A stretch of DNA of 64,000 bases from positions 4,469,502 through 4,533,501 of the forward strand of contig NC_087393.1 of assembly GCF_963675165.1 (NCBI RefSeq), in the 5' to 3' direction. Position 1 is the stretch's first letter. Each line of letters starts with the position of its first letter. Both the position numbers and the translations under genes were made by a program. Below, piece after piece: positions 11,460 through 23,386 of this stretch. A model generated the notes under the pieces. It saw only the letters and a program-made list of their open reading frames with translations. It was not told the origin of the DNA and made no database searches. This DNA comes from Halichondria panicea (taxonomy: Eukaryota; Porifera; Demospongiae; Suberitida; Halichondriidae).

Positions 11460-11888
11460 AGTCTTACTTCCTACAGGAGCTAGGCGGCAGGCTAGGCTAG
11501 GCTAGCTAGGCGCTAATAGGTGGGGGGGGGGGGGGGGGGGCTCACTATTCCGCATCTTGACAATGTGTACACAGCAAAATAGTAGTACAGACACATATTA
11601 TTGAACTGAGCTAGCTAGCTACTTATTTATACTGATATACATGTTCAAGAGGCCATGCCACGCGCCAGCAGTTAAATTCTTGCTCTGTGCTTTTTAGTCA
11701 TGGCTGTGGCTCAGAGGTAGAGGAGTACAGGTAGTGTTGTTTACATTTAATAATAGCTAGCTCACTGCCTTAGCTAGCTAGCTCTGAACTGTAATAAATG
11801 TAGCTAGATTAGCTAGCTAGAATAAAAACCTCAGAAAAACTGCAGCTGCTGTGATTGGTGGGCGGGTCTGGTCAAAGTTAAGTTTATG

Positions 11889-11931
11889 GCTTCCAGCAGT
11901 AGTTGGAACTTCTCCAACTACTGCTGGAAGC
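11889..11931. repeat. Perfect 19-bp hairpin
   Basis: GCTTCCAGCAGTAGTTGGA is followed by the loop ACTTC and the exact reverse complement. The flanks are ordinary AT-rich DNA. Its function is unknown. Confidence 0.9.
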
Positions 11932-12065
11932 TGTAACTGGTCTAACTGCATAGTCTGAGGCAGAAGGGGCTGTGAGAGAAAGCTTTACTGTCTCCATTGA
12001 TGTTCAAATTGCTCAGTGTTTTGCTATTTTTTGCAAATCAGTTGTTGACTGGTGGCCTAGTGATT

Positions 12066-12190
12066 ATGCACAGGATGTAAGCAGGCCGTGGGCAATTACA
12101 TCCGCATACAGGTTTATATTCCGGCCCGTATTCAACTGATTCCCCCCCACGGCCTGAAATAGGCCCGTGGATTATTGGCTGTATACCAAT
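12066..12190. repeat. Inverted fragment of the ACACAGCC element
   Basis: This matches the left terminal arm of the 9396-11459 element in opposite orientation, ending GGCCCGTGGATTATTGGCTG. It sits just before copy C, so copy C appears rearranged at its left end. Confidence 0.7.
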
Positions 12191-12218
12191 CACAATTATA
12201 ACACTCATACTATAATTA

Positions 12219-12310
12219 TTGATAGGGATTTATGGTAACGTAAACCACACCTCGCCCTCGGGCTACGCCCTTGTGCTTAGTGGGTTTACTGGCATAAATT
12301 CCTAGAACCA
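12219..12310. repeat. Short imperfect palindrome
   Basis: GGGATTTATGGTAACGTAAACC at the left pairs imperfectly with GGGTTTACTGGCATAAATTCC at the right, around a CG-rich centre. It separates the inverted terminal fragment from copy C and may be a small fold-back insertion. Confidence 0.55.
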
Positions 12311-12346
12311 TAGTATAACTATAATGTATGTAAAGATCCTTCATAA

Positions 12347-13786
12347 TTATCCCGTTAGAGCACGTACATCCACGTCCTGAATACAGCCCGTAAATAACGG
12401 GTCGTTTCAGCCTGTACCACCCACGTCCTGCTTACAGCCCCGTGCAGCTAGTGTATGCGCATGCGCAGAGAGAGTCGCTTATAGCTACGAAATCCACCAA
12501 GAGACTGAAAAAGTCCTTCAGTTGGTCTTCTCGTTCAGTTGCAGCTTTAAAGGATGAATAGAGAGAGGAGAGAGAGGAGGGAGAGAGGGAGAGGGAGAGG
12601 GAGAGAGGGAGAGAGGGAGGAAGTAAGTAGAGTCTAAATAATGAGCTACACGTACCTGCACTGCATGTAGCTGTACTAGTAGGTCTAATTACTTTTGTCC
12701 ATTTATCAGAATAAATAATATGTCTCTGCAATTCTTCTCTCACTGTCTCTAGGAGTCTAGCTCTATAGACTACAAAGTGTGCTTATGTGCATGGTGACGT
12801 ATACTTGAGTTATTTTGTGTTGCAGATCTGGTTGCCTCTGACGCCGGCTGTTGAATGAATGAATGAATGATATTTATCCAGCAAGGGTTTCTGTTAACAT
12901 ACTTCTGTAAGTGAGTACTTTGCTGGTTTTAAAACTGTTGGTCCATAATTATGCTGCTTATGTATAGGAATACACATCCGGATATGCACTTATATAACGA
13001 TCGACTACTAAACAGGTGAGTAACAGGGTGGTATAAAATTTATACACGCCTATTATCTCTATTATAGTATATACCTACAGGTGTCTGTGTCATCATTACT
13101 TGACGAGCTCGAGTTTCAGGTTCTTTGTCACACTACCGAGAATGTGAGCCAATTATACACTGTTATAATAATGAATTGACTCACTTCTTCGTTTACAGAT
13201 GTACTTATTTGTATGTCATCATTACTAATTGATGAGCTCGAGATTGAGGTTCTAACCGTGGACACACATGCACCTATACTTTAGGAACTATTAGAATTGG
13301 CAGGTAAGCTTATATAATTACAACAATGAACAACATTTGCTTTAGCTACTGGTTGAGGACGTGGCTGGTCTGTGACAGTGTACAAACAGTCGAATAATGA
13401 TAATGGTAAGAAACGCTATTTTCTTTGCAACAATATTCACATGTCTTCTTTATACACACAGTGACACACTTGAGCAGCACAAGCACTAGAATTCTATTAG
13501 CTAGTGTTGTAAACTGTCTGGCTATGTTTGTTTCTTCAAAATTTTAACACTGTTGAATTTTTCATGTAATTTCAGCTTTAAACTGTATAAAGTAAATCGG
13601 AACTAACTGAGAACATAGGGCTGCTTACAGGCCGTGCTCAGACTGCTTACAGCCCGTTCCACAGCCGCTTACATGCTGAAATTCACAGGCTGCTAAGCAG
13701 TACCTATCCAAACAGTTGAATACACCACGTGGTTTCATGCCTGTTACGGGCCCGTAACAGGCATGAAACGGCCCGTGGATTATTCT
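12347..13786. repeat. Copy C of the ACACAGCC element
   Basis: This is collinear with most of 9396-11459: the CGTACATCC arm, the ATGCGCAGAGAGA block, the TGCAGATCTGGTTGCCTCTG block, TAGGAATACACATC, the GACGAGCTCGAG blocks, a single 105-bp-type unit near 13340-13465, and the right arm ending GGCCCGTGGATTATT. The left terminus is displaced (see 12066-12190), and the last bases of the right TIR are diverged. Confidence 0.75.
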
Positions 13787-14432
13787 ATAATTGCGCATCC
13801 TCTACACTATGCAAGGTAACTCACGTTCAAACTATCAGAAAGTAAAAAGAAAGCATTGTGGAAAAGCTTGCTCTGTCCATAGATAGTGTAGAAAGAGGGA
13901 TTGGAAACAGGATCACGTGGGCTTATCAAGTGTGTGCTGGGAAAACATGGGAAAACTACCAGTACATGTGATTGACGTTGTAACGGATTGGAGTTATGCT
14001 CTCGTCTGATTTCTTGTTCCCACGCTTTTTTGTTTTTTGAATCCTAGCAATTTTTCACATTGCAAATGTTTTTCTAGTCGGATCTCACTATAATGCTGAA
14101 TAGTAGACAAACATGCAGTAATCAACCTAGCCTCTAGCTAGCTTACCGAGATATAGGCAGCTTATACTTTCGCACCACTCTCCTCCACAACTGTCTATAT
14201 CCTAGTAGACTTCCTGAACCCTGCAACTCTTTCTGTGAATGTGATATTGAAGGTCAATAAAAATAAATAAATTATGACGTGAAGAATAAGCGTGGTCTCA
14301 AAGTCCGGTCTCAAATAATTCTTGCTACGCTTTGCGCCCGTTTATTGTCTCTGAGCACCCCTTTCCCAAAATTCCTGGCAACACTGTACCTATAGCATAC
14401 AATTAAAACTGAAACTGTTTTCACAATACAAT
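13787..14432. other. Intergenic, no gene seen
   Basis: Unassigned DNA between two mobile elements. No ORF with recognisable protein motifs. Confidence 0.5.
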
Positions 14433-15812
14433 CAGTGGCGGATCTAGGATTCTTGTCAGGGGGGTTCCAGTGGCAAGGCAGGGCTCAAGCGGGACGGACT
14501 CTGCATTCTTAAAAAAAGGTTGTCACTTCTATGAAACAGTCAGCATGCGCAATAGCCTCGATCCCAGGCCAAGTTTTCGCTTTTATAACGGTCAGGCGAA
14601 CAACTAGGCCTGGTACTAGTTCTGCGCATGCGTCAACCAATTAGCCCATTTCTGGCTATTAGTATATTCTCGTTCACTTTTGTGACATTTATATTCGTGT
14701 ACTATCGTACTAGAAGTCAGTTCCCGTTTTATCATTATTTGGAATGGCTCTTAGCTGAAGCTTCTGTCTTCTCTGAAGCTTAGAAAACATTATTCTGAAG
14801 ACTGAACAACAAGGGAAGAGGTATAAAGCTTTGTCAAGCCAGATATTTTTGTGTGCCCTATGCTATCAAGTCTTGTTCATGTTTGGCAACATCTAGGTAG
14901 ACTATATATTAATATGGTGGATCAAGTGAAGAGTGTGAGCTAGAGAACTTGGTGCTGCCATCATCAGCTCGTTGACAATGGCACTATAACCTGTTTAATA
15001 CGATAAATTTAATATGTATATAGATCTACACGTATTTAGAATGTCAACTTCTCTGTACAGGAGCAATGGCTACTATCCAGCTATCCCAACAGTGCTCCTC
15101 TTGGATATACTAACGGACGAGACTGGACAGTTTGAGGTAAGGGTTTAACCGTCTTTGGTTTCTTTTAATATTGTCCTATACTCACAGGACTGGAGTATGA
15201 CCTGCTCGTTCGAGCGTTACTGGGTATCTCAGAGGCATCAAGAGAATCTACGTTTTCTCAAGCAAAATTTAATTGAGTCACTATAGAATCAGAGAAGTCC
15301 AGCAGCCTGCTAAATCTTTTTGAAACGTAATTTGAAGGCATTCAATCATCCTGAAGTTGCCCTGGGTCACTGTAATCGTGCTGCAGCACAACTGGCAACT
15401 CCCCAGGCCTTTGTGAAGCAGCTCCATATGTGCATCTTTTGTGTACTCACTCTGTGCATTTTCATTTCAAATATTTTTGCCGACCAAAATACAATGAAAA
15501 TTTGACGCATGCGCAGACAACTAGTACCAGGCTTAGTTGTTCGCCTAAAAGCGAAAACTCGGCCTGGGATCGAGGCTACATGCGCAATAGAACATTAGAT
15601 TTTGCCTAAAAAAAGGTCAGATTCCTTAGAGACGGCAGCATGCGCAGAGAATAGAACTGCACAAACAGAGCTTCGCAGGACTTAGGAGAACTAAAAGTAA
15701 GTATGGTAAGTGAATATGCAAGCGTGAAACAAGCTTGAAACTTGCTAGCTAGCTGCATAAGCCTCCAGGGGGGTACTTGAGCACCCTCTGCTACCTGCTA
15801 GATCAGCCCCTG
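14433..15812. mobile_element. hAT-like element carrying a nested insertion
   Basis: The left end, CAGTGGCGGATCTAG, and the right end, whose reverse complement is CAGGGGCTGATCTAG, are typical of hAT transposon termini. Most of the span is a second element (14553-15578) inserted inside it. Outside that insertion only about 120 bp and 230 bp remain, with no transposase. I could not see a convincing 8-bp target duplication, so the boundaries are moderately certain. Confidence 0.6.
14553..15578. mobile_element. MULE-like TAGCCTCG element (1026 bp)
   Basis: TIRs of about 75 bp start TAGCCTCGATCCCAGGCC and run through GTTTTCGCTTT and GCGAACAACTA to ACTAGT and GCGCATGCGTCA. The right arm is the near-exact reverse complement. 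The flanking 9-mers CATGCGCAA (14544-14552 and 15579-15587) are identical. Long TIRs with a 9-bp target duplication indicate a Mutator-like element. The interior has no clear transposase; a 61-residue frame near 15320 is unremarkable. Confidence 0.85.
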
Positions 15813-16576
15813 ACAATAGTCAATAGTGCATGTATGCCTCAGACATCAGGCTAGCAAGGGTGGTTAATGATATGAGATGGTGAGAACTTCACAACCAAAC
15901 TAGGATTTTGTGGTCTACATTTCCAGTTGAGTTTTCATGAATTGTGAGTGAAAAGAGTTGGGTCACCTTCCTGACATATCCACTGTCCACAATCCTCCCC
16001 TCCTGATCGAGTAGATCTGTGTGTGATCACTCGTAGCTCTTGTTCATCGACGTCATTACTCGAATTGTGGTCTCCCTCTTCGAGTTAGTGTGTTGAACGC
16101 TTTATCAATGAATGACTTGACTGTTGTGGCCATGTTCATCTGGAGGTTAGTAACCAATCTCAGTGAAGCTCTGCAGAGAGTATCAAAACCTCATACTAGA
16201 TATATCGTATAGGTACTAGCGTACGAATAACTACCGTCTACCTGTTGTATCAATTGTAATACACATTTGCTCCTCTTCTTAATATGTTGGTGGTACATTT
16301 AATAGATCTAGTATAGATCTATTCTGCAGAGGAACTCTTTTTCCTAGTATCCTGTACACATTTGTCTAGTCTGTGGTGCAGTGCAGTGCAGTGTCTTTGT
16401 AATTGTCTGTCCGGTGTTGTATGTGTAAAATTATTACAAAGACCCCGACAACTAAGTCACACCCACAGACACCTGCCCACATGCAGTTGAGAGAGAGCTA
16501 CTGCAAACAAGGGTGTGTTGGATCTGAGATCGATCGCTCATTAGCTCTACATACCGTCTGACTGAAGGCTACCAAA
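15813..16576 (+). promoter_or_regulatory. Upstream flank of LLGL
   Basis: Non-coding DNA before the LLGL start codon, presumably holding its promoter and 5' UTR. I see no TATA box that I would defend. The start codon context is ACCAAAATGC. Confidence 0.35.
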
Positions 16577-19205
16577 ATGCCCAAGAGCAAGAGGCGAGGA
16601 CAAGCAAAGCTAGAAGAGCTGTCACAGGAGCACTTCACCTACAGAAAGGTAGCTTGCACTCTGTAGCCAGCTAGCTGTATATTAAAAGGTCAAGCTGAGA
16701 CCAGCCACGTACATGCACCTGCATGTCTGTATCTCTAGCTATGCTGCCCTACTAGTTAATGTGTATCTGAGGTGTACAATGAACTAGTTTATACAGTGCA
16801 TTCGCACACAATGAGTCCTGTATAATCATACCAATTCCTTAATCTATGGCAAACACACTATGATTTCGGCATTTCTAGCTGGTGTACTAGTATTGATTGT
16901 TTTTGTTATACGTTTCTCATAAGAATATCGTATACAATGGCAGTTAAATTGCTCGTGTATGTTGTACGTACGTGTAGTGTCCCCTCAGGCAGTATTACAA
17001 ATATTTTATTTTTGTGGATCAATGATCAACATGTAGTGTGTCACTATAATGACAGAATATTTGTGGACATGCTTCCCGATTGAACCTTCACCTGTGTTGA
17101 TATTGTGGTTAGTGCTCCAATGGAGTGGGAGTTGAGTGCCCAGTAGACCTTATCCCTAGCGTCTCATTTTACGCACTCGCCGACATCACTGTTGTGTAAG
17201 TAGTGTCTCACCAGAATAGTTGCAACTTGTTTTGTGGGATAGCTGTTAGCTGTTGTAACAATGCTTTACTCACCATGCAGTAGAAAACCAAACATTTTCG
17301 TATCAACACATATATAGGAGTTTCAGTTAAAAGGTAACCAAGAAACCAGCTATTTTATATACATGTAGGTTACTGTAGTTACTCTGCTTTGATATCCATG
17401 CCTTTAGGTGAGGATTACATAATTATGTGTCTTGCATCTGTCTCTCATGGTCTATGAATTGGCTATGAAAGCACTTGAGATACTCAATGTATCTACTGCA
17501 ACATTATCCGTACTAATCCCGATTGTCCATGAATACTAATAGCAAGTTATGTATTTCCTTTTTGCCTGCACATCCATTGTGCGTTAATTTATATTTATGT
17601 TCAACTGCCTCTTTGGTACATGTATTGATTTGAAAGCAGCCGCTCGTTACATTTTGCTGCCACAAACAGTGGAACCCCTAAACGTGGGCTCCCTGAAATA
17701 AGGGCCACCTCAGTACAAAACCCCACCCAAATCTCAACTCAATAGAGGCACGTAGAAGTGTTAACCTGTGCAGGACACAGTTATATTATTTTGTATTGGA
17801 TGGCCCCAAAAGTGTTTGTGTGTGTATGTACGAGAGGTTCCACTGTTAGAACTTACAGTACTGTATGTAGCCAGAGGCCAAATTTAATCAGTGTGTGAAG
17901 CTCCACTCGTAGATGGAGGTGGTCTCACTGGCTTCTTGAGGCTGACCACTGGTATGGTGTATGGCACATATCGCAGGTTTCTTCCGGCTCATAACATACT
18001 GACCTGTGGTTTGCCTGTTAGCACATTTCTAACAGCTTTGTGGTGTCACTGTTTACACACTGACTTGTAATCCAAAACCTTTGCACCAGATTAGGTGACC
18101 ATCACTGTGTAGCTGCTTCCACATTGCTACAAAACACACTATTTTAGAACCCAGTGTGTGTTTTTAGCAGGGAGTTATAAGCCATTTTGGGACACTATAA
18201 TACTACATACTGTAGATACATCATGCCAATGATCAGAGTCTTATATCAAGTACATGTACCAACCTAATGTGTCTAGTATAATGATAGTCACATACCTCAA
18301 GTGTGTGTAGCCCATGTAGGTACCCTCTGGAATGTTATGTGAGGGCTCTAACAATACAACAAGAAAGGCACCGTGGAAACCAAATAGTGTAACTCCCACC
18401 TTCTTAAAGGTTGTGAGATATCTCATAAGTTGATTTAGTATTGTTTGTCTACAAGCAATGCTGTGTGCTTATAATCATTGAGGCGTAACTCCCTGTTTAA
18501 TAGGGTCTAGAATTATGTCAACTGCACCTTGATCGTTTCAAGCAATTAACGACAACCCCATTGCAACACGTATTGTGCCCACATGTATAGTGTCCACCAG
18601 CTTGCTCTGATATTCCATTGAGAATGTTTTTCTGGAAGTTAGTGAATTTAATGCATGTATGTATAGTTCAACTGTTTATAGTCAGTGATGTCCTGCTAAC
18701 ACAGGTTATGGAGACCTATAGTCAGTGATGTCCTGCTAACACAGGTTATGGAGACCTTGTCTACTACCTAACTTGGCTGTATGAGTAGCGACAGGTTTCA
18801 CTGTACTAGCATACATAGAAAGTAATTATGAGCTAAATAAGTTTTATCAGTAGTGGTAGTGGGGGGGACTGCAAGGTCACTATAATTATTTGAGATATTG
18901 TATATAGGTATGTCACCCATTCATGAATAATTAAAGGTGAAATGCTTGTGGTCAGAGGTGCTCTCCCTGTCAACAACCATGTAGATGGTACGTGTGATAG
19001 TTAGTTTGTTGAGTACTGAGAAGCTTTTGTAGTTGAAGAGGTTAATGTTAGTTTAACGAGGTGAATGTGTGTTTTCTGCCAATTATCAGAGACAGCTGGC
19101 TCAATGGCTGCCTTAATGTGTACTTAATGTGTGTGATTTGATTTTGCAGGTGTTAATTGAATTTTATTATCCACACACGCACACACACACACACACGCAC
19201 ACCCC

Positions 19206-19249
<44 letters not shown>

Positions 19250-22200
19250 ACACGCATACCCCACACACACTCACACCCCTCACACACACACACAGTCTGG
19301 CTACCTTGGGTTTCCAAACTCCCCAACGGCCTTCAGTTACGAGCCCGATTCTCAACTACTGGCCATTGGAACCAAATATGGAGAACTTAGAATCTATGGT
19401 CGTCCAGGAGTAGAATTCAAATCGAAACTGCTTGATAGAGTGGCTATCACAGAGATATTCACATTCAGTAGTTTGCACCTGTTCATTACGGTCTCCGAGG
19501 ACAACAGTGTGGTGCTGTGGGAGATAGACGCTGACGGGCAGGGGGAGCTCCAGGTATCCAAGGAGTTTAAACTGGACTCAGACGGGTGAGTTATAGAACC
19601 AAGTATTGCAGACTGAAATTATTATATACATATATGGACGCCAGCTAGTACAGTAAAAGCCAGCGGCTAAGTCTCTTTTTATGAATGATAGGATATCAGT
19701 GTTTCATCTAGGATTAACAATTTTGGGGGGAAGCTGGGCTCTTTGGGGGGGAGGTTCACCCATGCCCCCTCCCCCCACTAGATGAAACCCCGGGTATTAT
19801 ATAATAGTTAGACACTGTTTTGGAGGTGTCTATGGGATTTAGAAACCCAAAGGCACTGATTAGTATCCCGAGCGTAGCGAGGGTACTAAAGTGGCTGAGG
19901 GCTTCTAAATCACATGGACACCGACAAAACAGTGTCTAACTCATTTAGATATTAGTGCACATGCGCAAATCGCTTGACTACAATACAATTACTTGACAAC
20001 GGAATACTAGGTATACTAAGTAAATTTGCAGGTATACTAAGTCCCATAGTATACCTGCTCTGAGGCACTTTTCCCATGTACTTCCCATGTAGATCTTATC
20101 AACTAGTGTCTAATATACGCTAACCAAATGTTAAAGCTGAATTGTACTACATGTGTTTATGGATACCAGCTAGTACACTTAGGCTAGGCTAGCAGTAAAA
20201 TCTACACATGTATGTGTGTAGCTGTGGAGGTGTTCGGTGTAATTAAAATATGAACATGTCTTAAAACAGTTACTCATGTAGGTAGGTTGCTGCTCTGATA
20301 ACACCCCCACACACACGCCCTCACAGCAACATATTGAGCCACGTTGGAATGTAAACTATATGCACTAGAGGAAATGTTTTGATGGCTAATGACTGCAAAT
20401 CAGATACCATATAGCGAGTAATTTTCGTGGTGTAAAAAATTCGTGGGCAAACTGACTTTGACAAAACGAAAACCTTTAGGTGTGGTTTACCGGAATGCAG
20501 GCATACAGTGCACGTGATGAACTCATAAATCAGCAAACGAATTTTTATCTCGTTCAAATTTTTTCATCCCACGAAAATCACCAGCAGATACGGTATGCAT
20601 GCACTGTACACAATTAATACAGAGGTGCACTTTTAGAGGTGAAGATGAATGATACAGGGATTAATATAATACCCTCTCCTCTCACACACACAGGGGCAAG
20701 AAGATCACTAAGTGCTGCCTCTCCCAACACAGCGGCCATTTCTTCATTGGCACAGAGGGTGGCAATGTGTTCATCCTCGATGTCAAACACTTCCAACTCA
20801 CTTCTGATATCATCTACTGGAACCAAGCCACTGCACTGTGAGCACCTACCTGTACCCTAGCTATGGTAGCCTCTATGCCACTGCACTGTGATCCACATGC
20901 CTGTACTCAGCTATGGTTGCCCCCAGGCCCTTAGCCTCTATGCCACTGCATTGTGAGCACCTGCCTGTACTCTAGCTATCCAATGGGCATTATTGTTTTT
21001 GAAAGAACCGTTGCTCTATGCTACTGCATTGTGCTGCCCTAGCTACATGTACAGTTGTATGGTGGCCCCCAGGCTATAATTATGCTACAAGGGATTGGCA
21101 TACACTGCATGCACTTAAGAGTCTGTTACGGTTTTTCTTATCGTATTTCAACTTTTTGATGCGCATTAAAGGCCCCAATTTTAGTAACGACACTCAACTT
21201 CTGGAGGGTGTCCAAAGCAATTATACATGAAGTACTGTATAAGGTTCAGTTCTCACAGATACAAATATTGGGAATTTTTAGCACTTATATTTTGCTGTCC
21301 CACATGATTAGTAGTTCCTGTGTGAACGACTGTTGTGTGTTTGGGAATGTGCATCAAAGTCTTAGCTGAGAGTGTGTGTACACTAGAGAAGCTGCTCAAT
21401 CTCGTGCCCTTACACTCCACACTGCAAACACTCTAATCTGTACATGTAGTATAATCCAATCTCTGGGGACTTTTGTGACATGTACACCTAGGAAACTATA
21501 GCACACTGTTATGTACAGACTGTACAGACTATACAGTACACTAAATGCCCTCTAATAGCCTCTCTACCTTCAACACTGCGTCACCGTAACATGAGCATGA
21601 AATGAATTGAAAGCTAGCTGGCATAAACAACAGTCTACTATCACTTTCTAGGACAGTGATACTTGAATGATTAATATCATGTTACAAAATCTCTTTCTCT
21701 CCTAGCATTCGATAGACTAACCTGACTTATTTGCTTGGTCTTTGGTTTTTATAACACTTAATTGTGTAAATTTATATATAAAAAAAAAACCTATCTATAT
21801 ACACTGTACCTAACAGCAGCGGTTCAGCTCACATCACCACATCAAAGGGTATTCCTTGTACTGTTCCTTTGATCTCTTGTAGGGTCCAGCCCACATCAAA
21901 GAACAACCCGGGGATGGTCAAGTGCCTGGAGCTGTCTCCGCTTGACCAGAACTTAATTCTGATTGGCTACGAGAAAGCTGTGATTGTGCTGTGGGATCTC
22001 GACCGCTGTATGCCCAGTAAGAACTACCCTACCAGTATACAGGATGCTCAGCTGGTAAGGGAGGTACGGCTCACACTAGTCTAGTTCTCATTTCAGTCTC
22101 ATAGTATATTGTGCCTCGAGGCGTAGCCGTACGAGGAATACAGTAATTTAAAGCTAACTTTGTCACTGTGTGTCTGTCTGTTTGTCTGTCTATTCCAGCT

Positions 22201-23351
22201 GTATTATAGCTGCTCAACAGTTGCAATGCGACGAAAACTAATAGCTAGCTTCTATAGGCTTCTAGCCACGAAAACAAAGCTAAATAGCTAGTGTACTACA
22301 ATGTAGGTCGAAACTGTATTGGTTTTGTGTAGCTTCGTTTCCTTGTTCGCTATAATTATAATAGCTGAAATAATGATTGGGCCCATCCTTGACTTACCAC
22401 GGTTGTGTAGGCTACAGTAATAATGGCCCTTGATCGAGTTTAGACATTGCCTAGGAGTTTTAATGAATTAGTATGACGAGAATGTAGCTTTGAAATAATG
22501 ATGTACCGACCATGACCATGACTACTGCATCTGCATCAGCATAAAGTGTTAGCAACTACACTAGCAACTAGTCTACGCTAACAAACTTCTGCTCTCTATC
22601 TCCATGGCTACATGTTTGTACAGCTGTACTTGTTTCCCCGTGTAGCCATTGGAGAGTCTCTGTTGGCAGAACGATGGAGTCAAGTTCATCACCTCCCACT
22701 CTGACTCGAGTCTATACTACTGGAGCATAACCAACAGCACAGCTCACGAGGGACCCACCAAGTACTATGGTGAGTGATGACAGAGTCTGTATGCTCAAGC
22801 TACAATATAGCTATAATTATAGTGTGTAAATAAAGCCACTAGCAGAGTACCTACACTGTCTATGCACAGTGGCACACATGGCCTATAGAATGTCATTGGC
22901 TCCAGTTGAATGGTGCACGTAGCTATATGAAGTCTGTATGCTATGCTCAAGCTATGGCTACATGTATATAAAGAGTACGGTTATGGACACATGGTCTATA
23001 GAACAGCATTGGCTCTAGTCGAATAGTGCACGTAGTTATAATTATGCTATGCTCAAGCTATGGTATATAGTGTGTAAACAAAGCCACTAGCGGAGTACAG
23101 TATATGCCCGCACACATGGTGTATAGAACGTCATTGGGTCTAGTTGAATGGTGCACGTACATGTGTAGAGGTCAGCATGTTAACCTCGGGGGGGGGGGGG
23201 GGGGGCTCCATGGATATATGATGTTGCTAGGGAGCATAGTGATGCAGTTCTGTAGCTGTAGAGTCGCTGTAACGGTTGTATTATCGTGCAAAATATCGTT
23301 AGACTAGTGTTTACACACAGCTGCTATACACAATGCTCATGTACCACCCCG

Positions 23352-23386
<35 letters not shown>

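Noticed and set aside
19129-19413. His/Thr-rich ORFs over the CA repeat
   Set aside because: Translation of a microsatellite; the real coding frame (GYLGFPNSPTAF) begins at the acceptor at 19296.
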